A stretch of 14,510 bases of DNA from assembly GCA_000432775.1 (NCBI GenBank), contig HF990397.1, forward strand, positions 105,188 to 119,697, written 5' to 3'. The position numbers were made by a program, and so were the translations under genes. Of the stretch, positions 1 through 6,469 are shown piece after piece (position 1 is the first letter of the stretch; each line of letters opens with the position of its first letter). The notes under the pieces are model-generated. The model was not told where the DNA came from and did not search any database. It saw nothing but the letters and a program-made list of their open reading frames with translations. The DNA is from Alistipes sp. CAG:831 (GTDB lineage: Bacteria; Bacteroidota; Bacteroidia; Bacteroidales; UBA932).

Positions 1-770
1 TCGGAAGAGACCGCAAAGCCCGGATATTCCTCCAGGAGACGACCGTAGAAATCCGGGAAAATCTCCACCACATTGCCCTCCCTCGCAGCCAGTTTCTGCT
101 GGAGGAACACCGGCAGGTCTACCTTGCCCACAAAGCAGATGCCCTGCGAGTCCTTCTTCTCCGCGCTGGGCAGCCCGGCCTCACGAGCCAGCCTGCGTAC
201 CTCCGGCTTGACGATATCCCCTATCGGGAAAAGCGCGGGAGCCAGCTGCTCCTGGGTCAGCTGACAGAGAAAATAGCTCTGGTCCTTGTTGCCGTCCGCC
301 CCGGCCAGTATCCGGTATACAGGCTTGCCGTCCGGACCTTCCGTCACATCCTTGCGGCAATAGTGCCCGGTGGCCACATAGTCCGCCCCGAGATCCCTCG
401 CCGCCTTCAGAAAAGCGTCGAACTTAATCCGGCTGTTGCACATCACATCCGGATTGGGAGTACGGCCCTTGGCATATTCAGAGAACATATAGTCCACTAC
501 CTGATGCCGGTAAGTATCCGACAAGTCGATGAACTCGAAGGGTATGCCTATCTTTCGGGCCACCATCTCGGCCACCCTGCGGTCCTCCTCCCACTCACAT
601 TCCCCGTGCAGGGTCCCGGTGATATCGTGCCAGTTCTGCATGAACAGCGCGAACACATCGTACCCGGCCTGCTTGAGCAGCAGCGCAGCCACCGACGAAT
701 CCACTCCGCCGGAAAGCCCGACAGCGATTCTCTTACCCCGAAGATTCTCTTTTATTTCCATTCCAGACAT
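1..770 (-). CDS. mnmA: tRNA-specific 2-thiouridylase MnmA (3' end outside window)
   Basis: Translating the minus strand from the ATG at 770-768 gives an open frame of 256 residues that runs off the window start. It shows the family hallmarks: the PP-loop SGGVDSS at about residues 20-26 that binds ATP, the NPDVMCN motif with catalytic Cys111, the TGHYCRK and DQSYFL motifs, and the DSQGICFVG motif with the second catalytic Cys212. MnmA is known to activate U34 of Lys, Glu and Gln tRNAs with ATP and replace its 2-oxygen with sulfur from a persulfide relay. The enzyme is usually about 360-380 residues, so roughly the last third is missing, including the C-terminal barrel. A second in-frame ATG at 761 could also be the start. 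A minus-strand TACATTTG at 811-804 is a plausible -7 element. The family call is very secure. Confidence 0.96.
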   Translation of the reverse strand, partial: MSGMEIKENLRGKRIAVGLSGGVDSSVAALLLKQAGYDVFALFMQNWHDITGTLHGECEWEEDRRVAEMVARKIGIPFEFIDLSDTYRHQVVDYMFSEYAKGRTPNPDVMCNSRIKFDAFLKAARDLGADYVATGHYCRKDVTEGPDGKPVYRILAGADGNKDQSYFLCQLTQEQLAPALFPIGDIVKPEVRRLAREAGLPSAEKKDSQGICFVGKVDLPVFLQQKLAAREGNVVEIFPDFYGRLLEEYPGFAVSS

Positions 771-803
771 CGTTCCTAACATTGGATTTTCAAAAATTCT
801 GTG

Positions 804-811
804 CAAATGTA
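804..811 (-). promoter_or_regulatory. Candidate -7 element for mnmA
   Basis: Reading the minus strand, TACATTTG matches the Bacteroidetes -7 consensus TAnnTTTG and lies 33 bases before the mnmA ATG. I see no good -33 TTTG at the expected distance, so this is a moderate call. It lies back to back with the ffs promoter. Confidence 0.45.
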
Positions 812-831
812 GAAAATTTGGCGAAAATTTA

Positions 832-839
832 TATCTTTG
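832..839 (+). promoter_or_regulatory. -7 element of the SRP RNA gene
   Basis: TATCTTTG fits TAnnTTTG, and the mature RNA would begin about six bases downstream at 845, the normal distance for a Bacteroidetes start point. A TTTG at 817-820 is too close to be a standard -33 element, so the upstream half is unclear. Confidence 0.6.
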
Positions 840-844
840 CAGCC

Positions 845-942
845 GGGTAAGTCTTACACGACCAGCTCCCATCCAACCTCCCCAGGGCCGGAAGGCAGCA
901 AGGACACGATGGTCGTAGCGGTGCGATGTAATCAGCTTACCC
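845..942 (+). ncRNA. ffs: Small bacterial signal recognition particle RNA (4.5S-like)
   Basis: The conserved SRP helix 8 core is visible: GGGCCGGAAGGCAGCA at about 885-900 corresponds to the GGUCCGGAAGGAAGCAGC region with its GGAA tetraloop, which binds the Ffh M domain. The RNA ends pair: GGGTAAG at 845-851 is complementary to CTTACCC at 936-942, which closes a long hairpin of about 98 nt and sets both ends. A T-run at 943-947 follows and should act as the terminator. The RNA works with Ffh to target inner-membrane and secreted proteins co-translationally. It is transcribed divergently from mnmA. Confidence 0.95.
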
Positions 943-1386
943 TTTTTCATATCCGGTGCTCCCGGGGACTCTCCGGTCAGTAGAAGTTACGGGGCACAAC
1001 TGCATGCTGTTCAGCACTTTGTTTTTTCAGGCCAGGAAGAGCGCCTGTATTTTTCAATCAGCTGTATAACAGCAAATTGCAAAACAAGATGCAATTCTCG
1101 CGTTCTTCTGAGGTGGCGAAAATTGCATGCAAGTTTGTAATCTATTGACTTCCAGCGGACTGAAAAGCGAGGTGCATTTCTTGAACAGCCACAAGAGCAC
1201 AGAAAATGCAGGGTCTTTTCCAAGAGACACGGGATGCCTCGCAGCAGTAGCGCGAGAGGATACCCAGAAGGCTGTGATGAACGGATTGACACAGTATTTA
1301 CGTATTGACAGCATCTGATTTCTGACGTTTTTAACCAGTGAAACGTTTTATTGTCAGGATGGAACATCTGTCCTTTTCCTACCTGC
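943..1386. other. Intergenic stretch without a supported gene
   Basis: No reading frame here looks protein-like. A minus-strand frame of 118 codons at 1011-1367 is rich in Cys, Arg and Ser and has no domain-like pattern. Small inverted repeats are present: GTGC/GCAC with CCCG/CGGG between 956 and 997, and AATTGC (1075-1080) with GCAATT (1091-1096), plus a further AATTGCATGC at 1121-1130. A T-run lies at 1018-1028. I assign no function. Confidence 0.5.
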
Positions 1387-1394
1387 TATATTTG
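1387..1394 (+). promoter_or_regulatory. -7 element for the 1428 membrane-protein gene
   Basis: TATATTTG is an exact TAnnTTTG match, 33 bases before the ATG at 1428. The -33 element is not obvious: the nearest candidate, CTG at 1368-1370, is only 16 bases upstream. Confidence 0.55.
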
Positions 1395-1427
1395 TGGACA
1401 TATCATATAACCTAATACCCTACAAAT

Positions 1428-2684
1428 ATGGCTCAGAAACAAGACGGGAAAAAGAAAAAAGCTCCCAAGAACAGGAAGAAAGCGATGCGCGAAGGCTATC
1501 TGTCGTTCGACATCGTGGAAGTAAAACAGCTGTCGGAAAGCGACAGTCCCAATGCCGAGGCTTACGGCTATCTCTATCAGGCAGTGACCACCCAGGCAGG
1601 TACGGACAAAGGCATAGACGATGTCTATCCCGAGACCGCTCAGGAGACAGAACAGATGCGTGCTCTGGTCGACAAGGCGAGGAAAGCGCGGGTGGACATG
1701 AGCGACCAGTATCTCAAGATATGTCTGGATGAACTGGACGAGATTCTGGACTGGTCCTCCACAAGGCACTGGAACTTCCAGTGGCAGGTGATACTCGGTG
1801 TGATACTTACGGTGGCCTTCCTATCCTGGAGAGTGGACCAGAAGCAGGAAAGCGTGGAGAACAGGCAGGAGAATGTCGCAGCTGTGGAGGGCTGGGAGGA
1901 AACAGATACTGTTCTCAACTGGGATACTACTCCCGAAGATCTCTACAGTCCGGCCGGTTTTGTCAAATATGCTAATCTGAGTGCTAAAAATTATAAGCTG
2001 TTGTCTCTTTATGAGCAGAAGTCCTCTTATGCCAGTGCGATGGAGGCTGCTGACGAATATGCCGCCAAGGCCGATACCGCCCAGTCGAGGGATGTCAGGA
2101 AAAGCTTAGAGGAGCGGCGTGACGAGTCCCTTGCCCATGCAAAGGAGTGCAGGAAAGAGTTCGACAGGATCAATAAGATGGATTTCAAGGATATAAAGAA
2201 GATGGCGCTGGATGAGTATGGTTCGTGGGTCAAGAGCGCCAAGGCCGAGAAACGGGCGGTCAGGGCCTGGAACATATTCTTCATCATCCTGATACCTGTC
2301 TATATCTTCGCCGAGCGTCCGTACGGCTACACCATGACCCGAACCAGGGCTGAATCCAGCACTCTGAGGGGCATCAGCAAGTTTACCTACACTCTGTCGG
2401 CGATGATGTTGGGCAGCGCCGCCTCGATAGGATGGATCCGGACTGTGACGAAGTACAGCGACGGGCGTACCGAGAGTTCATACGATGCCGGCACCAATGC
2501 TCCGGTAATGATCATGAAGGCCGGGCTGTATATCGCTGCGTTCGCTTTAATCTGCGTGGTATCCTGCATACTGATGCTCTATATGACCATTCAGGGTCTC
2601 AGACGCAACTATAACTGGGCACCTCTTATGGCCAAGGCCAAAGTCGCGGCATCCTCAGCCGCATCGAAAGTCAAGAAGGATTGA
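1428..2684 (+). CDS. Unrecognised membrane protein with four predicted helices and a central helical stalk
   Basis: I do not recognise this 418-residue protein. What can be seen is a very basic N-terminus (Lys-rich, residues 4-18), an acidic or helical segment to about 115, and a first hydrophobic helix at 119-136. A long, charged, Ala/Glu/Lys-rich stretch follows at 185-275 and looks helical, perhaps coiled coil. Three further hydrophobic segments lie at about 280-296, 318-338 and 364-389, and the tail is basic and Ala/Lys-rich, ending VKKD. There is no signal peptide. The basic ends suggest both termini are cytoplasmic. With four helices this would put the 140-275 stalk on the outer face, although the charge pattern leaves that open. 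It has its own promoter (1387-1394) and is followed by a hairpin terminator (2715-2747), so it appears to be a single-gene unit. Coding is likely real because the frame is long and the start sits correctly behind the promoter. Confidence 0.8.
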   Translation: MAQKQDGKKKKAPKNRKKAMREGYLSFDIVEVKQLSESDSPNAEAYGYLYQAVTTQAGTDKGIDDVYPETAQETEQMRALVDKARKARVDMSDQYLKICLDELDEILDWSSTRHWNFQWQVILGVILTVAFLSWRVDQKQESVENRQENVAAVEGWEETDTVLNWDTTPEDLYSPAGFVKYANLSAKNYKLLSLYEQKSSYASAMEAADEYAAKADTAQSRDVRKSLEERRDESLAHAKECRKEFDRINKMDFKDIKKMALDEYGSWVKSAKAEKRAVRAWNIFFIILIPVYIFAERPYGYTMTRTRAESSTLRGISKFTYTLSAMMLGSAASIGWIRTVTKYSDGRTESSYDAGTNAPVMIMKAGLYIAAFALICVVSCILMLYMTIQGLRRNYNWAPLMAKAKVAASSAASKVKKD

Positions 2685-2714
2685 TCTCTTTAACGACTAT
2701 GAAAAACTTTGAAG

Positions 2715-2747
2715 GGCCGCACCGGACATATGGCGCGGCCTTTTCTT
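2715..2747 (+). terminator. Intrinsic terminator after the 1428 gene
   Basis: GGCCGC (2715-2720) pairs with GCGGCC (2735-2740) across a 14-base loop, followed directly by TTTTCTTT. It lies 30 bases beyond the stop codon and separates this gene from the lipoprotein pair. Confidence 0.75.
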
Positions 2748-2853
2748 TGCTCTGAAATGTAAGCAGCAGCTTCCTCTATCTATTTGCCGAATACCGTCTT
2801 TCAGAAAATTCAAGGGATCTTTCCACCAGTGGCACCTCGGCATAACAAATAAA

Positions 2854-2885
2854 TTTGCTCTGCCCTCGGCTTCTGAGTATATTTG
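2854..2885 (+). promoter_or_regulatory. Bacteroidetes sigma-ABfr-type promoter for the lipoprotein pair
   Basis: TTTG at 2854-2857, then exactly 20 bases, then TATATTTG at 2878-2885. This is close to the textbook -33/-7 arrangement for the group. The start codon at 2915 lies 29 bases downstream. The first TTTG is also part of TAAATTTG (2850-2857), a possible second -7 element. Confidence 0.75.
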
Positions 2886-2914
2886 TGTTTCACAAATAAT
2901 TAAAAATAGGAAGT

Positions 2915-3709
2915 ATGACACCGAAGAGAGCGTATACTGCCATGAATCTGTTTATGGCGATGATGGCTGCGGCATTTATGCTCAGCGCCGTATCATGTAG
3001 CGACTACATACCGGGGACCATGACCCTGAAGACATCCGGGACATACAGGCTCTCGGATGACAGTGAGGCCGAACTGGACCTGAAGATAAACGTCGAGTAC
3101 CTTATTTCCGGGCCGGACAAGGGGGTCATGGACAGCATAAACGGCAGTATTGCATCTGCCATGTTCGGAGACGTACCGGCAGACATCAGCATAGAAGATG
3201 CTGTTACTGAATACAAAGACAAAAAGGTCGCTGAGTACAGGGAGGTCAATCTGCCCCTGCTCGTGAGGGACAGCACCATGGACCGCCATCCGGCCTCAGC
3301 CAGCTGGTCGGACTACACCACCGGGGCCGTAAGCGGCTTCTACGATGACATCCTTTCCTATACCGTCACCAAATACACCTATACCGGAGGTGCCCACGGA
3401 ACCACCTCTGTCAAAGCACTTAATCTTGACATGAAGACCGGAGCGGCTGTGACCGAGGAAGAGATGTTCAAAGCCGGATACGCAGACAGACTGTCCGGGC
3501 TCCTTACCGGCCGCCTGCCCGAATCGCTGGAAAATCCGGCCGACACATCCATGCTGTTCGAGAAAAACATCCGTCCCAACGGAAACTTCACCGTATCCGA
3601 CAGCGGCGTCACCTACATCTACAACCAGTACGAGATCGGCCCCTACGTCATGGGGACAATAAAGGTCACTGTCCCTTGGAACGAACTTGAAGACCTACTG
3701 CGTCATTGA
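2915..3709 (+). CDS. Lipoprotein with a DUF3298/RsiV-like domain
   Basis: The 264-residue product begins with a lipoprotein signal: a hydrophobic stretch at about 11-26, then the lipobox SAVSC with lipidated Cys28. It is therefore exported and probably anchored in the outer or inner membrane. The C-terminal half matches the DUF4163/DUF3298 layout known from RsiV and PdaC-type proteins: a TYTGGAHG motif at about 155-162, then a strand with LNLDMKTG, and a final segment with YNQYEIGPYVMG and a VPW ending. Homologues bind cell-wall or lysozyme-like ligands or act on peptidoglycan, but in Bacteroidetes most are uncharacterised, so the function here is unknown. An internal ATG at residue 10 would also leave a complete signal. 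The next gene starts 45 bases downstream with no terminator between, so the two are probably co-transcribed from the promoter at 2854-2885. Confidence 0.85.
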   Translation: MTPKRAYTAMNLFMAMMAAAFMLSAVSCSDYIPGTMTLKTSGTYRLSDDSEAELDLKINVEYLISGPDKGVMDSINGSIASAMFGDVPADISIEDAVTEYKDKKVAEYREVNLPLLVRDSTMDRHPASASWSDYTTGAVSGFYDDILSYTVTKYTYTGGAHGTTSVKALNLDMKTGAAVTEEEMFKAGYADRLSGLLTGRLPESLENPADTSMLFEKNIRPNGNFTVSDSGVTYIYNQYEIGPYVMGTIKVTVPWNELEDLLRH

Positions 3710-3753
3710 CCCCGTTCTATCTTCCCATCATAAAAATCTCCAGAGTTCTGACT

Positions 3754-4830
3754 ATGAATAGAAAAACGACTTTCAGCATTTTGATTGCGGCCGCAATGGC
3801 CGTATCCTGCACCTCCGGAACCGACCGGAACGGCATCCGCGTCATAGACGCAGACCTGACAGGCCTGGATGTCAAGGAGATTTCCTTGTCAGAAATGAAC
3901 ATGCTCCCCCTGGAATACTCTGAAAAAAGCATTGTAGGAGGAATCAATGGTATAGTGCAGACAGACGACGGAGGCTACATAATAGCCTCTTCTGCATCCA
4001 ACACACACCGGATAATGCAGTTCGACAAGTCCGGACGCTATCTGCGCGACATCGGACATCAGGGCAGGGGTCCTGGGGAGTTCCTGGACATTTCCTCCAT
4101 CTTCATAATCTCGGACACCCTGTATACAAGTAGTTTCTACGGGAAAAACATTGCGCGTTACCTGATAGAAGATGACGGATACGAGTTCCTTCCGCCCATC
4201 AGCTGCGAGAACTTGAACTGGGGCATCTCCTACATATTCGCCACCGATGACATTCCTGACAGATATTTTGTAAAAAACACCTACAACGGCACTCCCGGAT
4301 ATACCACTCCGCTGTTCACAGTCTACGACCGAAACTGGAATATAGTTGACACGTGCAGGACCAAGCACCCGGAAGGAGGCTTCAAGTCTTCGTATCCAAT
4401 ATCGCACACCGGAGACAAGGTATATCTCAGCCAGATCTTCGTCGATACGATATTCGTCGCCGACAATAGCGGCATATATCCGGCATTCAGGCTCGACTTC
4501 GGCAAAAGCGACTACCCTAAAAGTATCAAATACGATGGGATGAAACGGTTCGAATATCTACAGGAGCATCCTGACGCACAATACCTGCTGCACATCGCAT
4601 CACTGATAAACGGTGAAAAGGCATACCTCTGTCTGTCTTCAGCCAGCTCATTCTATATCATGATGTACAACTTGAAGAAAGACGAGTCAACATTCTACCG
4701 GATACTGGATGAGAACGGAGAGACTGCCTCCATGCTGTATATGTTTACTGCCGCAGACGGCAAAACCAAGGGAATCTTCACATCTTCCCGCCTGGAGAAT
4801 CCTGTCATCTGCGATCTTTCCGTCCTATAG
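3754..4830 (+). CDS. Six-bladed beta-propeller lipoprotein
   Basis: The 358-residue product starts with a lipoprotein signal ending MAVSC (Cys19), so it is exported and lipid-anchored. Around residues 87-110 it carries the signature of the Bacteroidetes six-bladed beta-propeller family: IMQFDKSGRYLRDIG followed by GQGPGEF-like residues (here QGRGPGEF). Repeated aromatic/Gly strands such as DDGGYIIAS follow the family pattern. Members are common in gut Bacteroidales, often near transporters or in unlinked pairs with other lipoproteins, and their ligands are mostly unknown. The frame is open upstream to a TTG at 3706 that overlaps the previous stop, but the ATG at 3754 begins exactly at the basic N-region of the signal peptide (MNRK), so I chose it. 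The gene follows the DUF3298 lipoprotein by 44 bases and probably shares its promoter. Confidence 0.87.
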   Translation: MNRKTTFSILIAAAMAVSCTSGTDRNGIRVIDADLTGLDVKEISLSEMNMLPLEYSEKSIVGGINGIVQTDDGGYIIASSASNTHRIMQFDKSGRYLRDIGHQGRGPGEFLDISSIFIISDTLYTSSFYGKNIARYLIEDDGYEFLPPISCENLNWGISYIFATDDIPDRYFVKNTYNGTPGYTTPLFTVYDRNWNIVDTCRTKHPEGGFKSSYPISHTGDKVYLSQIFVDTIFVADNSGIYPAFRLDFGKSDYPKSIKYDGMKRFEYLQEHPDAQYLLHIASLINGEKAYLCLSSASSFYIMMYNLKKDESTFYRILDENGETASMLYMFTAADGKTKGIFTSSRLENPVICDLSVL

Positions 4831-4889
4831 CTGCTCTTCCGTCTTCACTTCACTTCTCTGCTTATGGTTCTGGAACAATTTCGCAGAAG

Positions 4890-5381
4890 CTATTCAGCAA
4901 CAGGAATAGCACTGCCATCGAAAATAAACGGCAGAATATCGTCCACCGAGGAAAACACGACAATACGGCTGAGGCCTCCCACGATGACACGGACGGGGGC
5001 CTCTGCCCTTTTCTGGGTCTCGGCCAGCACCTGACGGCACGCACCGCAGGGCCAGGCGGGCTCCGGGGCCATGCGTCCGTTGCGGCAGGCAGTCACCGCC
5101 AGGGCACGGACAGCAAGCTCCGGATGCTGGGCATGTGCCGCAAAAAGAGCCGTCCTTTCAGCGCAGAGCCCGGACGGGAACGCCGCATTCTCCTGATTGG
5201 CCCCCTGCACCACCGTCCCGTCCGAGAGGAGTACCGCCGCACCGACGTTGTAATGCGAGAAAGGAGCATAAGAGCCTTTCGTCGCACCGATAGCAGACTC
5301 CAACAGGGAGCGGTCCTCGGGCATCATATCTTCCATAGATGCAAATTCCTGATATTCGATTGTCAAACTCTTATGTGCCAT
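4890..5381 (-). CDS. cdd: Cytidine deaminase
   Basis: The 163-residue product has the zinc-dependent deaminase signature: CAERTAL at about 73-79, where Cys73 binds zinc and Glu75 is the proton shuttle, and PCGACRQ at 111-117 with zinc ligands Cys112 and Cys115. The substrate-side motifs YAPFSHYNVGAAV (38-50) and GANQENAAFPSGL (60-72) are also intact. It deaminates cytidine and deoxycytidine to uridine and deoxyuridine in pyrimidine salvage, in the cytoplasm. The length matches the homotetrameric short class, with a somewhat long N-terminus. The frame stays open to 5603, but the added residues would be encoded by a repeat region, and a TAACTTTG promoter element sits at 5421-5414. The ATG at 5381 is therefore the start. 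It converges with the propeller lipoprotein gene, 59 bases apart, without a clear terminator. Confidence 0.95.
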   Translation of the reverse strand: MAHKSLTIEYQEFASMEDMMPEDRSLLESAIGATKGSYAPFSHYNVGAAVLLSDGTVVQGANQENAAFPSGLCAERTALFAAHAQHPELAVRALAVTACRNGRMAPEPAWPCGACRQVLAETQKRAEAPVRVIVGGLSRIVVFSSVDDILPFIFDGSAIPVAE

Positions 5382-5413
5382 ACATCTTATTTTACTCAAG
5401 TAACTTTCAACTG

Positions 5414-5421
5414 CAAAGTTA
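5414..5421 (-). promoter_or_regulatory. -7 element of cdd
   Basis: On the minus strand TAACTTTG matches TAnnTTTG, 32 bases before the cdd ATG. A weak TTTC (5446-5443) lies 21 bases upstream in the -33 position. Confidence 0.55.
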
Positions 5422-5486
5422 GAAGCAATTTTCATTCCGCCCGAAAATTTCTGACATCGCAGCTGCTGCGGCACATACATTCCGCC

Positions 5487-5714
5487 GACAAAAGCACCTG
5501 TGGACAGGGACACTCGGATGCGAGCTACAGAAGGTGACGATGATATGCCACTTTCGTCGGCACCTTCTGGAAGAGGACGCGAAGACATGGCCGGCAGAAG
5601 CACCTGAGGACAGGGACTCTCGAATGCGAACTACAAAAGGTGACGATGAAACGCCACTTTCGTCGGCACCTTCCTAAAGAGGATACGGAGGCATGGCTGG
5701 CAGAAGTACCTGTG
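5487..5714. repeat. 106-bp tandem repeat, two full units and a short third
   Basis: Unit one spans about 5487-5592, unit two 5593-5698, and a third starts at 5699 and fades after roughly 20 bases. By eye the two full units differ at about 17 of 106 positions. Both keep the same inverted repeat: AAGGTG then ACGA on the left arm, TCGT then CGG then CACCTT on the right (about 5530-5567 and 5636-5673). The period is not a multiple of three, and no frame runs through in step, so it is unlikely to be protein repeats. The sequence would form a hairpin on either strand. Confidence 0.8.
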
Positions 5715-5795
5715 GACGGAGGCGCACTACTGCGTTTCCGTATTCTCCTTTTTTGCAAGCCGTTCCGTGGCCGTTTCCCAGTCCCCAGTCAATCC

Positions 5796-5946
5796 CCTTT
5801 CCACACTGGCAGCGTTTCCCGCGATTCGCTGCCGTTGCGGCAGGTCCATCTCGCCGTAACCCTCCCGGCAGGCATCTCTGGTACGGATTCCTCATCCGGT
5901 TCCTTTCCACACTGGCAGCATATCCCGCAATTCGCTGCCGTTGCGG
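5796..5946. repeat. Pair of 45-bp direct repeats spaced 106 bp
   Basis: Copies at 5796-5840 and 5902-5946 share CCTTTCCACACTGGCAGC and ATTCGCTGCCGTTGCGG and differ only in a few central bases. Each contains GGCAGC and GCTGCC as an inverted repeat (5808-5813 with 5828-5833 in copy one). The start-to-start spacing is 106, the same as the tandem repeat just upstream, although the sequences are not obviously alike. The 61 bases between the copies show no clear repetition. Confidence 0.75.
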
Positions 5947-6337
5947 TAAGCGGTCGTACCTAATCGTGCCTAACTGTCGTGATGGTGGCCAGGTCTACCA
6001 AGCTCAGTGCATATCTACACACTTTATAGGTATATACTGTCATTTTGCATTGTCCAGCATGCAGCTTGAGATATTGTGATTATTGACTAAATTAATTCTT
6101 TAAAACGAAGTGTTTGATAATAAGCGCAATAGCTTCAACTATATTGTTTAGTGAATCTAAAAAGGAGGCACAAGCTGGTTTTTGCCGCCACATAGCAAAA
6201 TGGCGTTTTAAAAATATTTGAAAATCAGAAAGTTCACCACAACTAATCTGTTTAGTGACATTTGGCCGGGCAGCCTGGATTCGGATTAGTGATATGACAT
6301 CCACCAATGCTCACTCCGCAATGGTTCCGGCCGGCAC
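5947..6337. other. AT-rich intergenic island with a possible gene remnant
   Basis: Composition drops sharply in AT relative to GC-rich neighbours, especially 6000-6260. A minus-strand frame of 71 codons (6307-6092) ends with a protein-like helical segment: FLKRHFAMW, then SFLDSLNNIVEAIALIIKHF, close to its C-terminus. This could be the tail of a lost transposase or other gene, but I cannot name the family. A 10-base direct repeat TGTTTAGTGA occurs at 6145-6154 and 6249-6258. No promoter or intact gene is evident. Confidence 0.35.
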
Positions 6338-6401
6338 AAAAACTTCCGGCTTACCACAGAAACTTCTGAGTCTCAGCCCCAAGTACCGCAAAAAAACTTC
6401 C
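6338..6401 (+). promoter_or_regulatory. Two AAAAACTTCC boxes upstream of permease 1
   Basis: Identical boxes lie at 6338-6347 and 6392-6401, 54 bp start to start. The second ends 14 bases before the CTTG of the -33 element. The same pair with the same spacings precedes the paralogous permease at 10105. The placement just above a promoter, together with conservation after duplication, suggests binding sites for an activator or repressor. The protein that binds them is unknown; the regulator encoded at 8891 is a candidate by position only. Confidence 0.55.
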
Positions 6402-6415
6402 ACCGCCGCCTTTTC

Positions 6416-6447
6416 CTTGTCCGGCTTGGAGCAAACATCTAATTTTG
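6416..6447 (+). promoter_or_regulatory. Promoter of permease 1
   Basis: CTTG at 6416-6419, exactly 20 bases, then TAATTTTG at 6440-6447. The -33 lies within CCTTGTCCGGC (6415-6425), which recurs exactly in the promoter of the regulator at 8891. Confidence 0.75.
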
Positions 6448-6469
6448 CCTGCGGATTTAACTAACAACA

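Noticed and set aside
956..997. tRNA-like or terminator-like hairpin after ffs
   Set aside because: The stem is short and interrupted, with no T-loop, anticodon or T-run pattern. The SRP RNA already has its own T-run at 943-947.
3706..3753. TTG start for the propeller lipoprotein overlapping the previous stop
   Set aside because: It would put 16 extra residues before a complete lipoprotein signal; the ATG at 3754 fits the signal peptide.
5382..5603. Upstream extension of cytidine deaminase to an ATG at 5603
   Set aside because: The added residues would come from the tandem repeat, and the cdd promoter element at 5421-5414 lies inside it. The standard N-terminus starts at 5381.
5487..5946. 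CRISPR array
   Set aside because: The repeats are long, few and diverged, without short regular spacers or nearby cas genes.
5640..6079. Plus-strand frames of 107 and 128 codons through the repeat region
   Set aside because: They run through non-coding tandem repeats with a non-triplet period, with no domain pattern or promoter.
6145..6258. TGTTTAGTGA pair as target-site duplications of a mobile element
   Set aside because: The 94 bp between the copies have no inverted ends or transposase, and a 10-base repeat in an AT-rich stretch can arise by chance.
6338..6401. LytTR or sigma-54 sites as the explanation for the AAAAACTTCC boxes
   Set aside because: Spacing and bases do not fit LytTR direct repeats, and there is no TGGC-N9-TTGC promoter; a standard -33/-7 promoter is present instead.
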